Below, one piece after another: positions 45,278 through 58,523 of a DNA stretch of 64,000 nucleotides (within the stretch, counting starts at the first letter, position 1; each line of letters begins with the position of its first letter). The position numbers were made by a program, and so were the translations under genes. Under the pieces are notes generated by a model. That model was not told the DNA's origin, did no database searches, and worked only from the letters and a program-made list of their open reading frames with translations. The stretch is from Homarus americanus (lineage: Eukaryota; Arthropoda; Malacostraca; Decapoda; Nephropidae). The DNA lies in assembly GCF_018991925.1 (NCBI RefSeq), contig NW_024737068.1, positions 12,882,817 through 12,946,816 of the forward strand, given 5' to 3'.

Positions 45278-46130
45278 TACTGGGTGTTTCGGAAATACAT
45301 TTACTAATTCTGGGGGTTTATTCCTGAGACATACTGTACGTAAGGACCAATGACTCCATGACCATAGTGTCAGTACTCCATAGTCTAGGAGTTATAAAAA
45401 ACGTGACAGTTTGGGTTGGAATGTGATAAAATCTACGGAGTAAAAAATATCCAGTGTTGTTAGTACAATTTATTTATAGTCTATGCAATCTTAATGATTT
45501 TTCCAGTAAATGTTCTAAGTCCGGCCCTCTTCCTCAATGCAGGCTTCGGCCCCTCGCAAAAGTGACTGTCGTATACGTTCGATAACTCAAGGGGTGTAGT
45601 GTATGCTTGTGGCACCACAATTCCTGACGAGTCAGGACCTTTGTAGCACACACTTTGCTTTTAACGTGACCACACAAGTAGAAGTTAAGGGGATTTAGGT
45701 CAGGTGATCGAGGTGGCCATGGAGCAGGACCGTCACACCCTGTCCACCTGCCAGGATACCCAACATTTAGGAATTCTGTTGTTACTCGATCAAAATGAGC
45801 TGGGGTGTCACCATGCATGTACCACAGTTGTTGACGTATCCTGATGGACACATCCTCAAGCATCACTGGCAAAGTGACCTCAAGAAAATGTGTGTATGTT
45901 TCACCTGTCAGTTGCTGGGGAAGCAGATATGGGCTAGGCTAATAAAGTGGTTACAAATAATGTCAGCCCAAATATTGATTGTGAATCGTACCTGATGAGA
46001 TCTATTGTACACTCACCACAAAAAGTTCTCCAACAGCTGGGCACGACAGATTTCAGAGTGAGCACCATGGCTTGTGTCATCTCAGAATGGTTGGTATGCC
46101 TGGTTGCGAAGTGACTCAATATTACGTAAT
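45278..46130 (-). pseudogene. Mariner/Tc1-superfamily transposase remnant
   Basis: On the minus strand one frame reads LLPQQLTGETYTHFLEV (about 45920-45870), HGDTPAHF and WPPRSPDLNPLNFYLCGHVK, the signature around the second and third acidic residues of arthropod mariner-like DDE/D transposases. After a frame change, IERIRQSLLRGAEACIEEEG gives the usual C-terminus. An upstream segment reads VRFTINIWADII in a third frame. Stops and at least two frameshifts make it dead. TACTGGGTGTTTCGGAAATA at 45278 looks like the 3' terminal repeat beside a TA dinucleotide. The N-terminal DNA-binding half and the 5' terminal repeat are missing; within about 185 bases the sequence meets the LINE end at 46315. 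Confidence 0.82.
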
Positions 46131-46314
46131 ATGTTGTTCGTCTTTATAGTATTCACAGGTTAAAAGAAATGATTTAATTTGCAATTAAACTTCCTCAGAA
46201 AGCAATGTTCAGATTTTTTGTTCGCTTTGTCATATTGTATGACTGTTATCACTTACTTTAAATAGGGCTTTATATTTTTTTATCCATAGACTTGTTGCTG
46301 TCCTCCCCTAACCA

Positions 46315-46940
46315 ATTAAGAACATAGGAATACTGTATAAGAATCGAGGAAACTGCAGCGGGCCTATTGGCCCATACTGGGCAGCCCCGTTTATATCCAA
46401 CCCCTATCACTAATAAATCCATCCAACCTATATTTGAAGCTACCCAGCGTGTTCGAGTTAGTGATGAAGTTCGGTAACTTGTTCCATTAATCCACTACTC
46501 TATTTCCAAACCAGTGTTTACCTATCTCGCGCCTAAATCTAAATTTGTCTAATTTAAAACCATTGCTACAAGTTCGCTCCTGGTTGGATAGTTTGAGTAC
46601 CTTTGTTATATCACTTTTGTTTAACCCTGACTTCCATTTATACACCTCGATCATATCGCCCCTCACTCTACATCTCTCTAGGGAGTGCAAATTAAGATGC
46701 TTTAATCTGTCTCTGTACTCAAGGTTCCTAATGCCCGGGATTAGTCTTGTCATTCTCCTCTGAATGCGTTCCAGGGATTCTATATCCATTCTGTAGTACG
46801 GTGACCAGACCTGAACCGCGTAATCCAAGTAAGGTCTCACAAGCGCAAGATATAGTTTTAGGATAGCCTCGCTAGTCTTGTAATTAACACTCCTTTGTAT
46901 GAACCCAAGTACTCTGTTAGCCTTGTTTCGAGCAAATTTT
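46315..46940 (-). mobile_element. LINE 3' end (RT C-terminus), copy 2
   Basis: The minus-strand frame runs from about 46940 and carries ARNKANRVLGFIQRSVNYK, VRPYLDYAVQVWSPY, RIQRRMTRLIPGI, RVRGDMIEVYKW and GKHWFGNRVVD. A stop interrupts it where WNKLPNFITNSNTLGSFK should continue. It ends with a CCTATGTTCTTA-type terminus near 46315. It matches copy 1 at 5985-6328 on the opposite strand but is about twice as long. RT catalytic motifs are not included, so it is a 5'-truncated dead copy. Confidence 0.87.
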
Positions 46941-47400
46941 GTGGTATAACCCTGTATATTTATCTATCAGAATAAATCTATCATGCAGTACAGGCTATAT
47001 GTCTGTCCATTTATATATATATCTGTCAATCCGTCTGTCTATATCCAACCATCTATCTTTAACTATCTCAATACACCTATCAATCTTTACAACTATATAT
47101 GTGTCTCTATATCTCTCTCTTTTCTCATCAGCTGTGAATTACCTGTGCTACGTTATTGTTGACAGTTCATAAATATCACGAGAATTGTAGTGTGTACATA
47201 ATTTGGCCTTAATAAATTATGTTAATTTTTTAGTAACATTCCCTAACAAGCATAAAATTAATTACATGATATAACAATGTAGTTTCTTTTATTTCTTACG
47301 TAAAAGTTACATAACTTTTGTACAAGATAATAAACTCTGATTTAATTGACACGTTATAAAGAAATGATGTAACTGTGTGGAATATATTTGATTTAATTTA

Positions 47401-47403
<3 letters not shown>
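46941..47403. other. No gene seen
   Basis: A degenerate TATCTGTC/CTATCT repeat (46965-47120), then AT-rich DNA. Confidence 0.55.

Positions 47404-47447
<44 letters not shown>
47404..47447. repeat. (GA)n microsatellite
   Basis: A GA run of about 44 bases. 47578-47621 may hold a short fragment of the palindromic family (GATTAACACCC then TTCACGTGATCC). Confidence 0.97.
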
Positions 47448-47450
<3 letters not shown>

Positions 47451-47786
47451 TGTTGAGAATTGAGACTTTTACCTGATACCTGTGGCCTTTAAGTGTTCCT
47501 CAGGTCATATCTTCCTCAAATTGGTATTACTTTATTCCTCTGGTGTATATTTAAGACAGTAGTTCATTTTCATATTACTTGACGATTAACACCCTGGGGG
47601 ACTAATGTTCACGTGATCCATTTTTTTTCCTGTGAAATTTTTGCTTCAAGCACAAATGATTGGAATTATCTTTATTTTCCCACCTATAATCCTCGTTTAG
47701 TTTTATTGATCCTAAAACAAACTATAGACTAATTATTAACATATAAGAGTAAAAACATAAAAAAAACGTGTCATTTTATCTTGCAG

Positions 47787-47892
47787 GCGTGCCAACACTA
47801 CGGAGAGGCAGGTGGAGTGTGGGCGGTGGTGAGGATGGCGGTGAACGTGTTAGTACCCCTGCTGATCCCTCTGGGCGAACAACTCACCAACG
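47787..47892 (+). CDS. Candidate protein-coding exon with signal-like start
   Basis: This 106-base segment is the best cellular exon in the window. It follows an acceptor (TCATTTTATCTTGCAG, AG at 47785-47786) and ends at a near-perfect donor (CCAACG then GTAAGTACT at 47893). An ATG at 47835 has A at -3 and G at +4 and opens MAVNVLVPLLIPLGEQLTN, then a phase-1 junction. The VNVLVPLLIPL stretch resembles the core of a secretory signal peptide or signal anchor, though there is no basic N-region. The same frame is open upstream of the ATG across the whole exon (ACQHYGEAGGVWAVVR), and a second frame is also open (VPTLRRGRWSVGGGEDGGER), so it could instead be an internal exon. The GC content is well above the flanks. 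No family is recognised and no partner exon is certain. Confidence 0.48.
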
Positions 47893-48108
47893 GTAAGTAC
47901 TCGTATACAGTTCTGGACATCACACACACACACAAAACTTTAATTAATTTCACGTAAATCAGATGTCAAATGTTTATGGGGTAGAGATTATAAAAAGTTG
48001 TCGTTTGAAATAGCGAGAACTTACATTTAAGCAATACAGACAGTACTGGGTAAACTTCATTGCGATTTGACGTCACATCGCTAGTAAGGGATATACAGTA
48101 TAAGACTT
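47893..48108. other. Start of presumed intron; no gene seen
   Basis: A short CA run lies at 47921-47933 and the remainder is unique-looking. Confidence 0.45.
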
Positions 48109-48190
48109 GAATCAGCTGAAATTAGCCCCCAGCTTATTGCAAGATGAACCACCCTAACGCTAACCTAACCTAACCTCACCTCACCTCACA
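48109..48190. mobile_element. Palindromic CCTAA-core element, left arm, copy F
   Basis: GAATCAGCTGAAATTAGCCC, CCAGCTTATTGC and AACCACCCTAACGCTAACCT lead into CCTAA and then CCTCA pentamers. The opposite arm is absent. It lies about 220 bases after the candidate exon. Confidence 0.65.
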
Positions 48191-48268
48191 TGTATCTGTT
48201 AAATTCAAGGTAATATGTATATACGTGTGCAGGTATACGCGTTCTGGGAGGCAACATACTCCAAATTC

Positions 48269-48270
<2 letters not shown>

Positions 48271-48319
<49 letters not shown>
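48271..48319. repeat. (TG)n microsatellite
   Basis: A TG run of about 49 bases. Confidence 0.97.
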
Positions 48320-48321
<2 letters not shown>

Positions 48322-48429
48322 TGGGAGATGCGTATGTTGAGAAATGTCGGGAACTCACCTGCCGGGACAACTGATCTGCCACACTAATTAGGCGTCCATC
48401 TCCTGTCTTCAAAACATCACTGAGACTAA

Positions 48430-49695
48430 AATATGTTTTGATTAGATGTGTGTTATATTTTGGCTAGACGTGAGTTATGGTTTGGCTAGACGTATGTTAT
48501 ATTTTGGCTAGACGTGAATTATGGTTTGGCTAGACGTGTGTTATATTTTGCAGACGTGTGTTATATTTTTGCAGACGAGTTATGGTTTGCTAGACGTATG
48601 TTATATTTTGGCTAGACGTGAGTTATGGTTTGCCAGACGTATGTTATATTTGCTAGACGTGTGTTATGTTTTGCTAGACGTATGTTATATTTTTGCTGAC
48701 GTGTATGTTTTTTTTGCTAGACGTGTTATTTTGCCAGACGTGTTATGTTTTTGCAGACGTATGTTATATTTGGCTAGACGTGTTATGTTTTGGCTAGACG
48801 TATGTTATATTTTGCTAGACGTGTTATGTTTTTGGCTAGACGTGTGTTTATGTTTTGGCTAGACGTATGTTATATTTTGGCTAGACGTGTTATGTTTGCT
48901 AGACGTGTTATATTTTTGCCAGACGTGTTATTAGTTTTTGCCAGACGTGGTTATATTTTGCTAGACGTGTGTTATGTTTTGCTAGACGATGTTATATTTT
49001 GCCAGACGTGTGTTATGTTTTATAGACGTGTGTTATGTTTTGCCAGACGTATGTTATATTTTTTTATAGACGGTTATGCTAGACGTGTGTTATATTTTGG
49101 CTAGACGTGTGTTATTGTTTGGCTAGACGTATGTTATATTTTGCCAGACGTGTTATGTTTTGCCAGACGTATGTTATATTTTGGTAGACGTGTTTGTTTT
49201 TTGGCTGACGTATGTTATATTTTGGCTAGACGTGTTATATTTGGCTAGACGTGTTATGTTTTTTGCCAGACGTATGTTATATTTTGCCAGACGTGTGTTA
49301 TGTTAGACGTGTGTTATGTTTTGCCAGACGTATGTTATATTTTGGCTAGACGTGTTATGTTTTGCTAGACGTGTGTTATGTTTTTGGCTAGACGTGTGTT
49401 ATATTTTGGCAGACGTGTTATGTTTTTGCCAGACGATGTTATATTTTGCCAGACGTGTGTTATGTTTTGGCTAGACGTATGTTATTTTTTTGGCTAGACG
49501 TGTTATGTTTTGCCAGACGTGTGTTATGTTTTGGCTAGACGTAGGTTATATTTTGGCTAGACGTGTGTTATGTTTTTGCAGACGTGTTATATTTTGGCTA
49601 GACGTGTGTTGTGTTTTTGATAGATGTGTTATATTTTTGGCTAGACGTGTTGTGTTTTGGCTAGACGTGTTATATTTTTGATAGACGTGTTAAAT
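48430..49695. repeat. ~22-bp TTATATTTTGGCTAGACGTG minisatellite, about 1.25 kb
   Basis: About sixty copies of TTATRTTTTGGCTAGACGTG. ATATT and ATGTT versions tend to alternate, so a 44-base dimer may be the true unit. Many copies lack one or two bases in the T or G runs. The Leu/Asp/Val/Cys/Tyr-rich + strand frames are artefacts. Confidence 0.97.
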
Positions 49696-50520
49696 ATACT
49701 TCTCCTCACCACCCTACAAACAACAACTGATTTAGACATAGCTAATTATCGTCATGTTTGGCACCAGTAATGATTATTTAGACATAACAACAGGGAATTG
49801 GTGCCTCGTTTCCCGTCTGCTTGTTGAATTTGCTGCTAGATTAGTTTCTGTGTTTACCCAGAGTCTAAGTAAATTATTTGACAGTGAGCTACGTTATCAG
49901 GAAACACACTCGTAAATTCATTAGTGTGGAGTGTGAGTTGGAGGAATTAGTTGTGTTATGATTTCCACTCTAATGATTCATATTGACTTTGATATTAATG
50001 TTTTAAATGGGTGTTCATATGGTCATTGGATAATGTAGGTAAGCAGTGGATGTTTCCCTGCATCAGTAGCTCTATACGTGACTGATTTTGCTCACTCACT
50101 CACTGACGGAAATTTTAGATTCGGAGGGAAAATATATAATTGGTTTTGATTAAGCTGTGTCGGTTGTGTTGTGGTGACCCCGCGTGACACAAGGTGCGGG
50201 TAACACTTAATTAGCAAGATATAACACATAAGTAACAATACACAATACATGTATACAAATAACAAAATATATACAAAAGTAACAAAATATAACACAAGTA
50301 ACAAAAATAATATGTCACAAATAGAACGCATAAGTAACAAATATAAAACACGTAACAAGATAATAACACACAAATACAAAATACACACAATAACACAATT
50401 TAAACACATAAGTAGCATGATGTAAGATAAGTAGCATGATGTGGGAGCAATAGGTCAGCTCAGTAACATGGTCGACAGGTCAAGTCTTGAGGGCCAGAGA
50501 ATCACCCTTCGCTCCACCAC
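49696..50520. other. No gene seen; ACACAAGTAACAAAATATA repeat
   Basis: 50205-50420 is a degenerate repeat of TAACACATAAGTAACAAAATA. The rest is unique-looking. Confidence 0.6.
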
Positions 50521-50817
50521 ACATCGGAGCCTGGGGGGCGAAAATGCAATGATAATACTAATAATAAAGCACCATAAAGAAATATAAAAATGAAAAAAAA
50601 GATCAACAGTGAGAAACAATATATGTATGTTGTGTTGTCAAAGAAAGAGAAACAATTGAGACCCCGCAATTGTGTGTAAATGAGGCAGAAAGTCAGATCA
50701 GCAACCTGGGACTTGGTCACAATTTTCGTGATGCCATATGGCAGCAGAGTCCACCATTAGACAATACATTATGCTTCCAAAATCTTCCCAGGCACTAGTA
50801 CCTCCCTGTTTGGTAGT
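50521..50817. mobile_element. Dispersed repeat, copy 2 (pairs with 40398-40723)
   Basis: It starts ACATCGGAGCCTGGGGGGCG and ends CCTCCCTGTTTGGTAG. The body is roughly 90 percent or more identical by eye to copy 1 over GAGAAACAATATATGTATGT through CACAATTTTCGTGATGCCAT. The internal AAT repeat is short and interrupted here, but long and pure in copy 1. Confidence 0.75.
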
Positions 50818-53059
50818 TACCTACTACCTGCATGTTGTAATGTGGTCATTTTTTGTGATATTTTTGTCAATATAGATTTCAGTCTCTCTCTCTCTCACAT
50901 ATACTATACTATACAAACTCTGTCTGGATATACGAGTATATATATATATATATATATATTTATAACCACAAATTATACATTTTATACATTATAATATTCA
51001 ACCCCCCGACACAGTGTACATGTATGTTGGTAAGCTCCTAACATTCCATATATTTCCAAATTTTTTTATTGTAATTGGTGAATATTGATGCGTGTTTTTG
51101 GCGTGAACTTAATCAGTATATTACATTATCTCTCACATTTGTGTCAGTGATTACATTTATCTCAATAATTACACCGTTCGTGGATTATTTTTTTTATACT
51201 AGATTATCAGATGGGTGAGTTAAGTTGCCAGTTCGATTATTTTTTTTATTTTTGTTTTCATCCATTACCGTATAAATTGTACTATACAACCTCTTATATA
51301 AGTTCAAAAATAAATATATATTAATGACGGATATATAATTTTATTTTAATATACATATAGCGACTGATATGGATACGCTAGAGTACACATAGAGCTGCTG
51401 TTGTTGTTGTTGTTATATTATGACATCACCTGAACAGAGCCGTAGTAAACCTCGATGGCTCCCTGGGCAGAACCTGAATTTGCCCCCCCCTCTCCCTCCC
51501 CCATCCCCCCCGCACACACACTCCCTTCCCCGTAAATTATAGTAGCCTACCCTTCAGGATATAATTATGTTTTTTTTTAATTGGATTCGCTGCGAAGGTA
51601 AACTCATAAATACATAGAATAAGAAGTAGAAAATTTCAAATGCAATGTTGTCCCTTTTGCCTGGCACCCCCAAGCTACGCCCCCTGTATCTGTCCGGTTA
51701 CCTGTTGATGATAAGTGACACGACGTTTCCTAGTTCTACATTCCCTGGCACCAATTATTTTTTTCTCTCTCTTCTTATTCCCTTCGTTCTAAAGAGAGAG
51801 AAAGAGATAAGTAAACGTATGGCTAAATAGAGATAAAGTAAAGGAGAGAGAGAGAGAGACAGATTAAGAGAGAGCACCTACTTTAATTTCTTCGCTTTCA
51901 TCCTTCTCAACAATCTCACTTTTTCAATCATACTCTTATCTCCTTCAATGCACTGTTCTCTTCCTCCTCCAACACACACACACACACACATACACACACA
52001 CATACACAGAACCTCATAAGAAAACTAATAAAACACGAAAATATAACAGGTTGTGTTAATCAGACGAAAGAAGGAGAGAGGAAAGGATAAATTCTCAAAC
52101 TCGCGGCAAAGTCTGTCGATTAGTGAAGGCAATGTAAACAAAGACCCGAAGATCGATCACATCCACCTCAGACTCCCGACATGAATTATTCCCTTACAAC
52201 AACAACAACAACAACAACAACTCGTACTAAAACATCAAACACAAAATAAAATAGAAAGATTAAGAATGAGGAAGAAATAACAAAAACAAAAATAATAGGC
52301 CATGTAAAGAAATATGGGTAGAGAAAAGCGTAAAAAGGGAGAAATGTTTGTAGAGGGTTGAGATGGTTCTTTACGCAGATCCCAAATAAACAGCCCTCCC
52401 TTGTTGTCATGGTTACAGGTCTCACACTCCCAGATTCCTGTCAAAGATGCTGGCGGGCTACGAGGAGAGAGAGAGAGAGAGAGAGATGCACACAAAACAC
52501 AGAGTAAAACGCGTTTCCCCCCAATCCAATTAGCGTATTACATAGACCAATCATTAATTTCCTACATATATCCTCTCTCCACCAGATTAAATGCCAACCA
52601 CACACATCAATGAACAAAAAAATACATAAATTAGAAAAATGTGTCATCTTAAATCTAAGACTTTCATATATATATATATTTGTCTTCGCGTCAAAGTATA
52701 TTTCTTCGAAGGGATTGTGTCTCCCTCTTTCCTTCCTCACCTTTATACTCTGTCGTGTCTTTCTGTATTCAATTTTTGTTGTGTGAAAGTTCAAAATGAT
52801 GTTATATATGTATGTGTATAATGATGTTATATAAATGTTCATTGAGATGTTAATATATGAATGTTCATAATGGTGATACTATATATATGTTCATAGTGAC
52901 TTTGTTATTGTTAGTTAAGAAAGCAAACATTGGGATAAATATTAGTCATATATATATTAATTCTGTGTACATACTCGGAATATATGATAAATGGGTATGT
53001 TTATTTATATTTTGAGTAGAGATAGATAATATTTATTCAGTAAAATCGTCGTACAAGTT
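50818..53059. other. No gene seen; scattered simple repeats
   Basis: (AT)n at 50938-50960, (TTG)n at 51399-51412, CA-rich at 51965-52010, (CAA)n at 52197-52220 and (GA)n at 52467-52486. A C-rich patch lies at 51483-51530. The frame at 52235-52495 (minus) contains WECETCNHDN but no second cysteine pair. Confidence 0.5.
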
Positions 53060-53127
53060 TACAGTTGGTTTGGCATGTATATAGACAATGCAGGTATACA
53101 GTTAAGCATGTATATAGAGAGTATCTA
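53060..53127. repeat. Left part of a split ~33-bp minisatellite
   Basis: GGCATGTATATAGACAATGC then AGGTATACAGTTAAG is followed by a partial copy. Copies of the same unit continue at 53570-53610 and 53705-53790, on the far side of the inverted-repeat element. Confidence 0.8.
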
Positions 53128-53576
53128 CAGTAAAGAAAGTACATTAAATTGGAGGATGAATTCCAGGATAATTCTAAACCACAATGTCTTTATGGTAAAA
53201 TGTCAGACTCTGCATAGTTTCCATGTTCCAATACATTTAAGATGTTGTATTAGAGAGAGTGAATTTGAAGTGAAACCCCCGTAGGTTTTGTAATAATTTA
53301 TTCACAGTGTGACCGCTCTTTCTTACAACCTAAAGGAAATGTTAAAAGTTGCCCCCTTCTGCCTCAATGTAGGCCTGTACACGTCGTACCATTGATTGTC
53401 TGACGCGTTCCAGAATGCCTGGACTATGTTTAATTTGCTCGCACCTGTCACGAACACGTGGGCAATTGGGCATATGCACAGTCTGACATTTTACCATAGA
53501 GACATTGTGGTTTAGAATAATCCAAGGATTTCATCCTCCAATTTAATGTACTCTTTGCTAGAATTACTCTGTATAG
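53111..53576 (-). mobile_element. Inverted-repeat element with mariner-type transposase C-terminus
   Basis: The two arms (about 53111-53216 and 53473-53576) are inverted copies of about 100 bases. Both contain GTACATTAAATTGGAGGATG, ATTCTAAACCACAATGTCT and ATGGTAAAATGTCAGACT. Between and partly in the right arm, the minus strand encodes PNCPRVRDRCEQIK then PGILERVRQSMVRRVQAYIE and AEGGNF plus a stop (about 53488-53342). This matches the C-terminus of arthropod mariner-like transposases and the remnant at 45278-46130. A T-rich 3' UTR with AATAAATT follows. It is a deletion derivative or fold-back form, without DDE residues. Confidence 0.72.
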
Positions 53577-53618
53577 ACAATACAGGTAAATAGTCCAGCA
53601 TATATAGATAATGCATAG

Positions 53619-53626
<8 letters not shown>

Positions 53627-53705
<79 letters not shown>

Positions 53706-53790
53706 CGCAGTTGTACAGTTCACCATGTATATAGACAATGCATGTATACTGTTCACCATGTATATAAACAATGCAGGTATAAACATTTAT
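53627..53790. repeat. (AT)n array and remaining ~33-bp minisatellite units
   Basis: (AT)n at 53619-53700, then TTCACCATGTATATAGACAA then TGCATGTATACTG twice. Confidence 0.9.
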
Positions 53791-54126
53791 ATTCGCTGTC
53801 ATAAGGATGCCTGAGGGAGGTGTTGGCAGCGCGGTATAAGAGTTGTCCGCTTGAGTCTCTATAATGGGGTTATGTAGTGTATGATAACGAGGGAGTGTTT
53901 TGTGGGATGTTATATTCTCTTGTGTTTCTCTTTGTTTTTGTCTGCTTCTCTGTCTGTTTATCAGTTTGTCTTGTTCCTCTCTCTCTATCTCTCTCTCAAG
54001 TACATCTGTGGCACAAGGTAAAAAAAAAACAAGGCAGTCTCCCTTTCTCTTACTGTCTTTTTCTTTCTCTTTCCCTCTCTCTGTGTTTTTCTTTATCCAA
54101 TACATCTGTAGCACAAAGGAAAAAGG

Positions 54127-54165
<39 letters not shown>

Positions 54166-54464
54166 TTACAGTGAATAAAGTTTGCATCACCGTGTAATTT
54201 GATCACTGTGGAGGGAACGAGTTAATTTAATTTAGAAAGGATTCCTTTTGTTGCAATTTGCATTTTCAACGAGGTTATGTAACGTGAGTGTTGATACATT
54301 TTGTCTCAATAGTTTTATATCAATACACTCAAATATATACCACAAACAACGGTGTATGTATGCGTACTTTATAACGTGAATAAACACACAAATATACGTA
54401 CACATATAAAATCCGTATTATCACAGTATGCAGGTAAAGTACATATTGCAAAAATAAAACTAAC

Positions 54465-54469
<5 letters not shown>
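53791..54469. repeat. CT tracts with a duplicated AGTACATCTGTRGCACAARG block
   Basis: TACATCTGTGGCACAAGG at 54000 and TACATCTGTAGCACAAAG at 54101 each follow a CT-rich tract and precede AAAAA and GTCTC, an approximately 100-base tandem duplication. (CT)n lies at 54130-54163. No gene is seen. Confidence 0.75.
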
Positions 54470-54528
<59 letters not shown>

Positions 54529-54530
54529 AC
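54470..54530. repeat. (CA)n microsatellite
   Basis: A CA run of about 60 bases with one interruption near its end. Confidence 0.97.
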
Positions 54531-54778
54531 ACATGTAACTTTCAACTAAAAATACCCTTGCAGAGATAAAACTCACATATACACAGAAACCAAATACACA
54601 CACACGTACACGTCTTTCAACTTGTGTTTACGTAACATTTTTTTCCCCGTCGTTTTCGCCTTCTTGGAACACATAAAACCGGGTTATGTTTTAATGAGTC
54701 CTGAGAACCTTTGTCTCTGTGCTGTTTTTTGGTCTTTTCGCTTTGGTCTTTAAATTAATATTTCATCTTAAGGAGTTC

Positions 54779-54784
<6 letters not shown>

Positions 54785-54818
<34 letters not shown>

Positions 54819-54819
54819 T

Positions 54820-54857
<38 letters not shown>

Positions 54858-55112
54858 GAACGATTTATTGTAAAAACATGCAATCAAAAGGGTGGAAATA
54901 TACAGTTATATAATTGGTTAATAGTTCACTTGATTGACAAATAATATACAAGTAACATAAGTGATATAAATATGATATATGACAAGGTGGGGAGAAGGTT
55001 ATACTATAGGTCATTTCAACATAGTGGCAGTGAAAAAGTAAGATTGGCTAGGGTGTTGTTGATAACTTTTACAATGGTTGGGAGTGGGTTGTTCTTATAG
55101 CGATCTGTACGT

Positions 55113-55156
<44 letters not shown>
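54785..55156 (-). mobile_element. LINE 3' end (RT C-terminus, UTR, ATT tail), second copy
   Basis: On the minus strand a (CA)n tract (55156 to 55117) is followed directly by VRTDRYKNNPLPTIVKVINN, a short extension and a stop. About 190 bases of UTR, AATAAATCG and a (TTA)n tail (54822-54856) follow. A TG run lies beyond the tail at 54785-54817. It matches 4537-4842 in the C-terminal motif, AATAAAYCG and the tail, but the UTR is strongly diverged. Confidence 0.68.
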
Positions 55157-55158
<2 letters not shown>

Positions 55159-55289
55159 AAACATGTGGGTATAGTAAAACATTAAAATTATCTACCAAAT
55201 TTTATTCAGACCACGAAATAAACTAACCAAAGGAATTACACAAACACGTAAAGATAAAGACGTGAACTTTTGTTTCCAGGGTCCACAAA

Positions 55290-55290
55290 A

Positions 55291-55326
<36 letters not shown>
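55290..55326. repeat. (GA)n microsatellite
   Basis: A GA run of about 37 bases following TTTTGTTTCCAGGG. Confidence 0.97.
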
Positions 55327-55329
<3 letters not shown>

Positions 55330-55820
55330 CTCTTTTTTTTTTTTGACTACTGCTACATATCATCATGGGACAAGAGTTGAATTAGCGTGTCTCAGCTTCA
55401 ACTTAATTAGCAGTCTTGTGCAAATCTCATTCAGGCTGTGTGGTTCACCAAATACCCTCACTGAACCTTGTAATTACACCGTAAATTCAATGATCCACCT
55501 GTGTAATTAGAGCCGACTGGGTGTGTGCTTGTTTGGCCAGTGGTGGTGACCAGGTGGTGGTGGTGGTGGTAATCAACTAATAAAGAAACGTTGGTTATAA
55601 TGGTAATCAACAAAGAAACTCTGGTTGTGGTGGAAATCCAAGAGTAAAGAAACGTTAGTAATGACGGTGTAATCAACAAAGAAGCCCTGGTTGAGGAGGA
55701 AGAGGAGGAGACAAACGTCTTCTGGTGTGTGAATTAACCAGTGAAGCTAATCAATGCTGTGGGAAGATCACAGGTGTGGGCAAATTATCACTAACTCTAT
55801 AGCTTCTGCGTTAAATAATC

Positions 55821-55824
<4 letters not shown>
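55327..55824. other. No gene seen; GGTGGTAATCAACAAAGAAAC repeat
   Basis: 55545-55690 holds four diverged copies of GGTGGTAATCAACAAAGAAA then CGTTGGT. The rest is unique-looking. Confidence 0.65.

Positions 55825-55887
<63 letters not shown>
55825..55887. repeat. (GA)n microsatellite
   Basis: A GA run of about 62 bases. Confidence 0.97.
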
Positions 55888-58307
<2,420 letters not shown>

Positions 58308-58416
58308 GGTTTCATACTTTAAGCTAACTCAACATACAGTATACTTTTTATATTTCGCTGCAGATTTATGGTTTGGCCTGATTATAATATATACTTATTT
58401 CAGGGGCACCTGGAGT

Positions 58417-58417
58417 A

Positions 58418-58505
<88 letters not shown>

Positions 58506-58523
58506 GTTGTTGTTGCTGTCGTC
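58417..58523. repeat. (ATT)n microsatellite grading into (GTT)n
   Basis: About 28 ATT units, then GTTGTTGTTG. The poly-Asn, poly-Ile and poly-Leu frames are artefacts. Confidence 0.98.

Noticed and set aside
47578..47621. A further full copy of the palindromic CCTAA-core family
   Set aside because: Only about 35 bases resemble the arm ends, so it is at most a fragment.
52235..52495. Minus-strand WECETCNHDN as a RanBP2-type zinc finger
   Set aside because: The second cysteine pair is missing and the frame runs into a GA microsatellite.
55262..55330. Acceptor-like TTTTGTTTCCAG followed by an ORF
   Set aside because: The frame runs at once into a GA microsatellite and has no donor.
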